A stretch of 64,000 nucleotides of DNA, taken from the NCBI GenBank assembly GCA_963514095.1, contig OY741276.1, forward strand, positions 16,943,459-17,007,458. The letters run 5' to 3'. The position numbers and the translations under genes are program-made. The notes under the pieces are model-generated. The model was not told where the DNA came from, did no database searches, and saw nothing but the letters and a program-made list of their open reading frames with translations. Positions 58,132 to 64,000 of the stretch are shown one piece after another (position 1 is the first letter of the stretch; each line of letters starts with the position of its first letter). This DNA comes from Eutrigla gurnardus. Taxonomy: Eukaryota > Chordata > Actinopteri > Perciformes > Triglidae.

Positions 58132-59718
58132 GTGTGTGCGTGTGTGATCATATGTAAGCACATGTGAGTTGAACTCAGAGACACAACATGTGTTATTAAC
58201 AACTGTTGCTGGAGGAGCTGCTTGTTTTGTGCTCAGCGAGAGTAGTTGTTGAACAAAAGCTGATCCTGTTTATGAAAACCATGTTTCTTTTACTAAATAA
58301 ACTATGTAGTTTTGTACCATGTTTTATTTATTTTTATTTGTTAACCACGTGTTTCAAACTGTTTACAACTGTTTAAAAGTGGTGCTGAAACATAATTTTC
58401 AGAGTATCATCCGTATGGTGAAAACCAGAAAGGCAGATGGATATTTGGGATATTTTCTTTTATATTGAATTTTGCCGAGAAAGGGATGTGATCTAAAAGG
58501 GTTAAAAATACATTTTTCATCTTAACTTTAAATTGCGACCGTGTGGGTTGAAAAAAAATGTATTTCCCTGGAAACGTAATTGAGAGCTTAGTTTGGTTGT
58601 GTGGGAATGTAGTTTAGTCAGAGGCGGGGTTGGTAAAGTGGTGCAGACCATGAACTAGGACTTACCTATCAGCGTGACCCACATGGAGAGAGCTGTGCCG
58701 TAAACACTGAAGTACTCCAGGACGTCGTACCTCATGAAACACAGGATGGAGAGACCTGGTCCATCACACGCATGGTAGATCTACAGGGAGACAAACACCT
58801 TCCAGGTTTCACACTGGTTTGTTTGACATCAGCTAACTTTACAAACTTCATAGAAATGTGGGTGATCACTAACAGTTGAGTCTTTCCCTTAAATTTAAAT
58901 GTTTACGGTAAACAACTTGTGGTCCTCAATAGATGTTTCAGTAAACACTGAGCTGAAATGAAAATTCCCCTTTAAACATTTTAGATCACACCCCGGCCCA
59001 TCACATATTTCAATTTATTTTTATTTTTTAATATGAAAATCCAATATTCTTGTCTTCCTGTAAAACACAATATGGCACATGCTTACATCAGCTAGTATCT
59101 GCCAATAATAATATCACGACATCCATCCATCAATAAATCATAGATCTTAAGTTAACGTATCTTTTGGTTGGTGGGGTGTATTGTAGTTCATAGTTTAAAA
59201 CGATCACTTTTATGACTTGTGTTCTTTCTTGTCTTTGTATGAACACTTGTGTCTTCACCAGGTCTCTCCAGAGAATATGTGTCTCTATGAGATTGCCCGT
59301 CTAAATAACGGTTAAATTAAAATATATATATAAATTCTGCTTCCTAACATTGTTAAAGCTTAAATGGATTCAATCCAGGGATTAGGTGGATTTGGACTTG
59401 ATGAACAGATTCAACAAATATGATTTACAAGATGAATTCATACTTGTATTGATCGAATAGCTTACTAGTCAGTTCAACAGGAAAGAGATAACCTAAAAAA
59501 ATAATATGAACATCTATGTTCAATAAACCAACATTTCACTCCGTCACCAAATATCAACGAATGGCATGAAATCGGAAGCTCACCGCAGTGAAGAACATGG
59601 TGAAGAAGTAGACCATGGCCTCCATGTGGAAGCCCCTCTTGGTGGCCACGCTGGCTGCAGGTATAAACACCAGGCTGCTGACTGTCGGAAGCAGCATCTT
59701 GGCAATGAAAGCTCCCAT
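55592..59718 (-). CDS. mymk: Myomaker, muscle membrane fusogen (euteleost long form)
   Basis: Seven-pass membrane protein required for myoblast fusion. Exons: 59718-59584, 58780-58666, 57457-57309, 56700-56584, 56345-56205, 55798-55592; 287 aa. Residues 1-219 match vertebrate Myomaker closely (MGAFIAKMLLPTVSSLVF, YFSVYGTALSMWVTL, YTQQVGPGCCFGALALMLRF) and end in the lipidated LCCC cysteine cluster. The sixth exon adds 68 residues, lysine/serine-rich then hydrophobic (SPKKKKSSRSVWTIP ... KLKEMNGWK), joined in phase 0 through a GTACGT donor and a good acceptor. A C-terminal extension of about this size has been reported for Euteleostei in work on trout myomaker. If the fifth intron is kept, translation ends four codons later at 56190 (CCCVRYI, 223 aa), close to the 221-aa mammalian form. 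Confidence 0.93.
58061..58147. repeat. (TG)n microsatellite
   Basis: About 40 TG units with two TGCG interruptions near the right end, inside mymk intron 2. Confidence 0.95.
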
Positions 59719-60010
59719 GTTGGAGGGAGACGGCAGAAACAGTGCAGATGATGAAATATCTACGTCTGTGTCGGCGTTGTGTTAAAGTGCTGGATTGATA
59801 AAACGGCAGGTCCTCAGGTCTTTTGGTCCTTATTGTGTGTGACGAATGAGTGTAGTGGTTGAGTGGATGAGTCTACACAGCACACACACACACTCCCACG
59901 CAGCATCAACACACCCAGCTGTCCAGTTTGGCCCTTTAAAGTTTAAATGTCCCCCAGGCCGGCCGGTCCATAAGGGCCTGTATGTGCAGCGTCATGGCCG
60001 GCAGCTGTTA
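59719..60010 (-). promoter_or_regulatory. mymk: mymk proximal promoter with two E-boxes
   Basis: CAGCTG E-boxes, the form preferred by MyoD and myogenin, lie at 59916-59921 and 60002-60007, about 200 and 285 bp upstream of the start codon. Fish and mammalian myomaker genes are known to be driven by myogenic bHLH factors through proximal E-boxes. The transcription start is not identified. Confidence 0.55.
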
Positions 60011-63000
60011 GCATACCAGTCCAGCATGGGAGGGGCCCGCAGGCCAAACTGCAGCATATCAACGGACCATTCCTTGGACTAGCCCAACTTGTTGTTGGCG
60101 ATAGACTTTAACTGTAACCGATGATGACGTACATTAATGTCTTAGGCAGCTCGGCAATTGAAGGACCGGGGAGAGCAACAGGTTGTTGAGACATGTAAGA
60201 ACTTTAACCAGCCTGGTCGCGCACTAAAAATGACATTTCCCACGCAACAAAACTTATTTTGCCTGTGGCGTATTTACGTAACATTATTAGTTTCAAACAA
60301 GTCTGCGAAAGTCCACGTAGGGAGGAGGTCTGGGTGGTGGAACAGGGGTCACAAAGCCCAGGTCTTTCACCAGGAGACTAATGTTAGTGTACCATTAGAA
60401 CCAAGTTTGGTCGCGTAGCTTTTTACTAAACCTAATCCATTTGTTCCGTTGCCACAACCTAACTATGTTGTTTTGTAGTGTGTTCAATTTGTTCGTTAAA
60501 GGTTGAGTCAAAATCTCTGTGGTTCTTCCAAATGACCTACTCAACCTTTAAGCATTTCATACCGAATGATTCTTCATGTAGCATGCCAGCTTTGAGTTGT
60601 AGTTACGGGAGGCCGCGTTGCCCGTTATGGATTCGGATGCCATGGTGATAACGAGTCACATGGTGCTCAGACACCGAAGTAGCCTTGTCACTTCCTGGAT
60701 GTTGTCCGCGGCTGTGTGGCTCAAGCTTTACATTGTGCCATGTCAGGCATAAAAATAGCTTTGTTAGTGCCTCGGAAAAATTATTAAATCTTTATGATGT
60801 AAAAACGCATAACACAAAGAAATATATGTGACTTTGCGTGCCTTTCTAGGTGTCCTGTCAGCAGTGTCTCTTTTTACCTCAGCTCTATTATTAATAAACC
60901 CACAACCATACACTCGTTTCCACCCCTAAGAAGATAGAGAATATAGCATTCATATCCCCTGAATAACTATCACTTCTATAGTTACAGCTTAACATAGAAA
61001 CATATTTGCAGTTTCTAAGACCGTTGGTTTTCAAACGTGCTTTATAAATAAAGTTTGAGTTGTCAGCTCTTGTACACCGTTCGATTTGGTTGGTCCAAAC
61101 CGCAACAAGAAGTTCAACTTCATTGTTCAGATTTGCTTTGAGGCCGGTCGACTGGATGACGAGGAAAATATGTGGAGTTGGTGATTCCAGATGCTGTTTG
61201 GAGACAGTTTGTGTTTTTTTTTGTTTTTTTTTATGTATTGACACTTCCTGTGTAGATGTTATGGCAAGCTGCTCTTCTTGTGAATAACAAATACAATCAC
61301 ATGATGCTCAGTTAGATAAATAAAAAAGATATTTTAGCGAACAAAACTTGGACCGGGACTCTATACCAGGTGTCGAGGACCGGTCCAAGTCGACAGATGG
61401 AATCTTATAAAGGAATATTCAAACAGCTGCCGTGGCTTTCTGTTTGTTGTGGTGGTGGGACGCAGCATTGAGACATTCGACGAGATGCCAGGTCAGGAGG
61501 GAAATACTGCTGTGAGATTTCAGCACCATTAACTCATCATTATTCCGATCCCCCCCCCCCCCCCCCCCCCCCCCCAAAAAAGGGTTATTTATGCTCTGCT
61601 TCGGCTCTCTTGGCATTTGGAAAACATATATTTGATCCAATGGACCTAATAAGGCAATTTCCTTTCATTCATAATCATTAATGTAAATGTGGGAAAAAAA
61701 TACTGCTCCATTTCTACTAAGGGTGGGAAAATCAGCATAGTATAATTTATTTGACAATATCGCATTGATACACACAAGTATCAATCTTTTATTTTGTAAA
61801 CTATTTATATTGCAAATACAAGATAAGCCTTTTGGTAACAATTGCTTCTTAAGTCCACAAATGATGCTGCGTTTTTTCTGGTGTGGTCATGGGTGAAACA
61901 AAGTCCGGAATTTGGTCAGTCTGTCTGTCTGATTGACTGAAGACATTTTAGCCTGTGAGAAAACTTCACCTTATTAGTTAAAACAGATGTGGACAAACTG
62001 AATGATTTGCAGCGAAGGAAATCAATCACAATATATCACAATATGTCTCAACACTCAACTTGTCACAAAAAGTTTAAAATCGCTACAAGGTCATATCGTA
62101 ACTGGTGAATTATGAATTATGGAGCTTTTACGTGTTTTTAAAAATCAGCAGATACAAATATGCATTTACAGCTTGAATGTTTTCTAGTCACCAGATCAGT
62201 GTTGAACTTTTCAGCGGCTGCCAGCGATGTTAGCGGAGGTGACATTGAGTAAAATGATGATGCGTTCGGACTCAGTAAAAAATAAAAAATGTCATCATGA
62301 TGTGTTCAAATGTAATCTTGAATTAATCTTTTAAAATAAGAGGACATAGCTTGGTTCCTTTAAAGAGGACTAGATGTGAAACAGTGCGATGTTTTTTGTC
62401 TCATTTGACAGGACTGACCCTTTAAATCTCAGCCTCAGTTCTAAGGTTTTATATAGACTGTGTCATGTGCCATATAAGGCTGATTTCTATTGAAGCCATA
62501 TTTGACTTTGTAGCTTAGTTGTTCCCAAAGAGAATTTCTTGTACGAGCATCTGAAAGGATCCACGACGGTGGCGAGGCAGCAGTTGCCCTCCTCCTGCTC
62601 TCCTCTCAGCTGTTACACCTGCTCGAGGGCTCGAGGCAACGACACAAAGGGTGCAGTATATCTGAGGGGTTTCACCCCACGCCTCAGATTCTCAGAGTGC
62701 CTCGGTAACCCGAGCTGCCGGGGTCGAGGCTGGAAACAAACTCCCAGGCCTGATGACTTTTGGAAAACGCTGCCGTGGCCGAACCACGCCCTCTGCCGGG
62801 AACCTTTCTGCAGATTTAACCCTCCTGGTGGAATGTGTCTGACATGTGTTTATACACACCATCACAGCACATTTTTTAAATATACAGTATATTCACATAA
62901 AAACACTCAGCACAATGAAATAAGTGACATTCTTGCAGCTGAACAGGCTCCACTGTGGTTGCAGGTCACTCTTTCAGCTCACTCTCACACACAACTTAAC

Positions 63001-64000
63001 TGCGTTGTGAGTTACATTTCAAAGGGAATTTATTTGGTTGTGGATTATGTTTTCCCCGGTCGTATCACATATTAGTTTCAAACGAGATTTTAAGCACAAA
63101 GTCAGAGAAAATTTGAGGACTAAAATGAGCAATTGTTTTAATCAGACTGTCCTAACAGGAAATATGGCCTCATTTGTAAAACAAATTAGAAAGAAGGTCC
63201 AATAATGTAAAAAACTGACAAACTGAAACTGAAACTAAAACTCTTTCCGTTGTATGTATGTCTGTATGTCTATTATGTTGTTTTCATGTGTTTTTACCAT
63301 TGCATTTCTTTGAAGAATGTGTGTTTTGTTGAAAAATCCACAGTTTAACTCTTAATTGAAAAAAGGAGAGTGCAGTTTCTCACTGCCTGTTTCCATGTGT
63401 CCTCCCCACCTGTGGGTGACAAGTTATTTTGCTCCAGTCAGGTAAACTGCAGTGCACGTGACCTGAGATGACTCCCAGCCTCGACTCACCCTCCGACAGT
63501 CGGGAGGTCAAAGAGGTTAAGTCCTGGGTGTACTTTGGAATGTACCACGTGAAAGTGGGACCCTCCGTACATAGAAACAGCAGCTCAGTCTCCACGGTGA
63601 TGTGTGTGCTGAACGTATAATATGCTATCTAATATTTTTATACTTACATATTAAATATATAAATGAGAGGTGGAGTCAAATTGATATCAAAATGATCCGT
63701 CCATCAAATCAAAAAGTAGAAAAAACAAAGACAACAGACAAAGTTAAATATTTCTCGTTCCTATTTTTTTTTTTTTTTTTTTAAAGCAATACAAGACATC
63801 TCGTTACTCTGTCGGCTTTATACAGTGGAACATAGAAGAGGATATGCTTGTGGAAAATCATCAGAAAAACGTGACTGGTTGGCTGCTAGAACCTGTTTTT
63901 TTTGTTTTTTTTTGGCCCCTAAATTAAGTCTGCTTGTCTATGTTGTATTTATGTACTTATTTGACCCAGAAGATCTTCTTCATAAAAAAAATAAAGATCT
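60011..64000. other. Region upstream of mymk, no gene recognised
   Basis: Mostly AT-rich DNA. A C26 run followed by A lies at 61550-61575. A GC-rich island at 62540-62840 contains CAGCTG (62607-62612) and CACCTG (62616-62621) but its 178-codon plus-strand frame resembles no family. It could be a distal muscle enhancer; this is speculative. Confidence 0.45.
61550..61575. repeat. Poly(C) run
   Basis: Twenty-six consecutive C residues; run length is prone to sequencing error. Confidence 0.9.

Noticed and set aside
62539..63075. 178-codon plus-strand open frame
   Set aside because: No family resemblance, atypical composition, no adjoining exons; best explained by chance in a GC-rich island.
63990..63995. 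AATAAA at the right edge of the window
   Set aside because: No plus-strand gene ends nearby, and the hexamer sits in an A-rich run.

Overview
The window is nuclear DNA of a ray-finned (teleost) fish. Five or more multi-exon vertebrate genes with GT-AG introns fill it, the intergenic DNA is rich in CA/TG, TTA and ATCT microsatellites, and several repeats are of kinds common in fish genomes. The myomaker gene carries the extra C-terminal exon reported for Euteleostei and lacks the minisatellite insertion reported for salmonids and pike. This suggests a euteleost outside that group, probably a spiny-rayed fish. No CRISPR array, operon, rRNA or tRNA was seen.

Layout: 1-7600 is mostly non-coding, with a possible 3' end of an off-window gene near 1416, a 20-copy 29-bp minisatellite (2111-2683) and a reverse-transcriptase fossil (about 6905). 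noxa1 (NADPH oxidase activator, minus, 7928-13165) stands head to head with dpp7 (dipeptidyl peptidase 2, plus, 16363-22472). dpp7 converges on hira (histone H3.3 chaperone subunit, minus, 26376-36961). slc2a8 (GLUT8 sugar transporter, minus, 39984-46087) lies upstream of hira and shares a head-to-head promoter region with ttc16 (TPR protein, plus, 46817-51523). ttc16 converges on mymk (myomaker, minus, 55592-59718). The last 4 kb is the mymk upstream region, with E-boxes but no recognised gene.

I rebuilt all six gene models exon by exon. In each the exon lengths and phases sum to one open frame: noxa1 15 exons/533 aa, dpp7 13/495, hira 25/1020, slc2a8 10/501, ttc16 12/588, mymk 6/287. The genes do not form a pathway. 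Dpp7 and GLUT8 both act in the endolysosomal system, Noxa1 in superoxide production, Hira in nucleosome assembly and Myomaker in myoblast fusion. Human NOXA1, DPP7, SLC2A8, TTC16 and MYMK all map to 9q33-q34, so this is a conserved syntenic block into which hira (human 22q11) is interleaved.

Points of most interest: the euteleost mymk exon and an intron-retention reading that restores a short protein; a Noxa1 that keeps the central SH3 domain and PB1 lysine missing from human NOXA1; E-boxes matching the lysosomal CLEAR element on both sides of dpp7 exon 1; a (TG)n tract serving as the 3' splice-site region of ttc16 exon 11; a minisatellite repeating a consensus splice donor on one strand; and three non-autonomous DNA transposons with readable ends.
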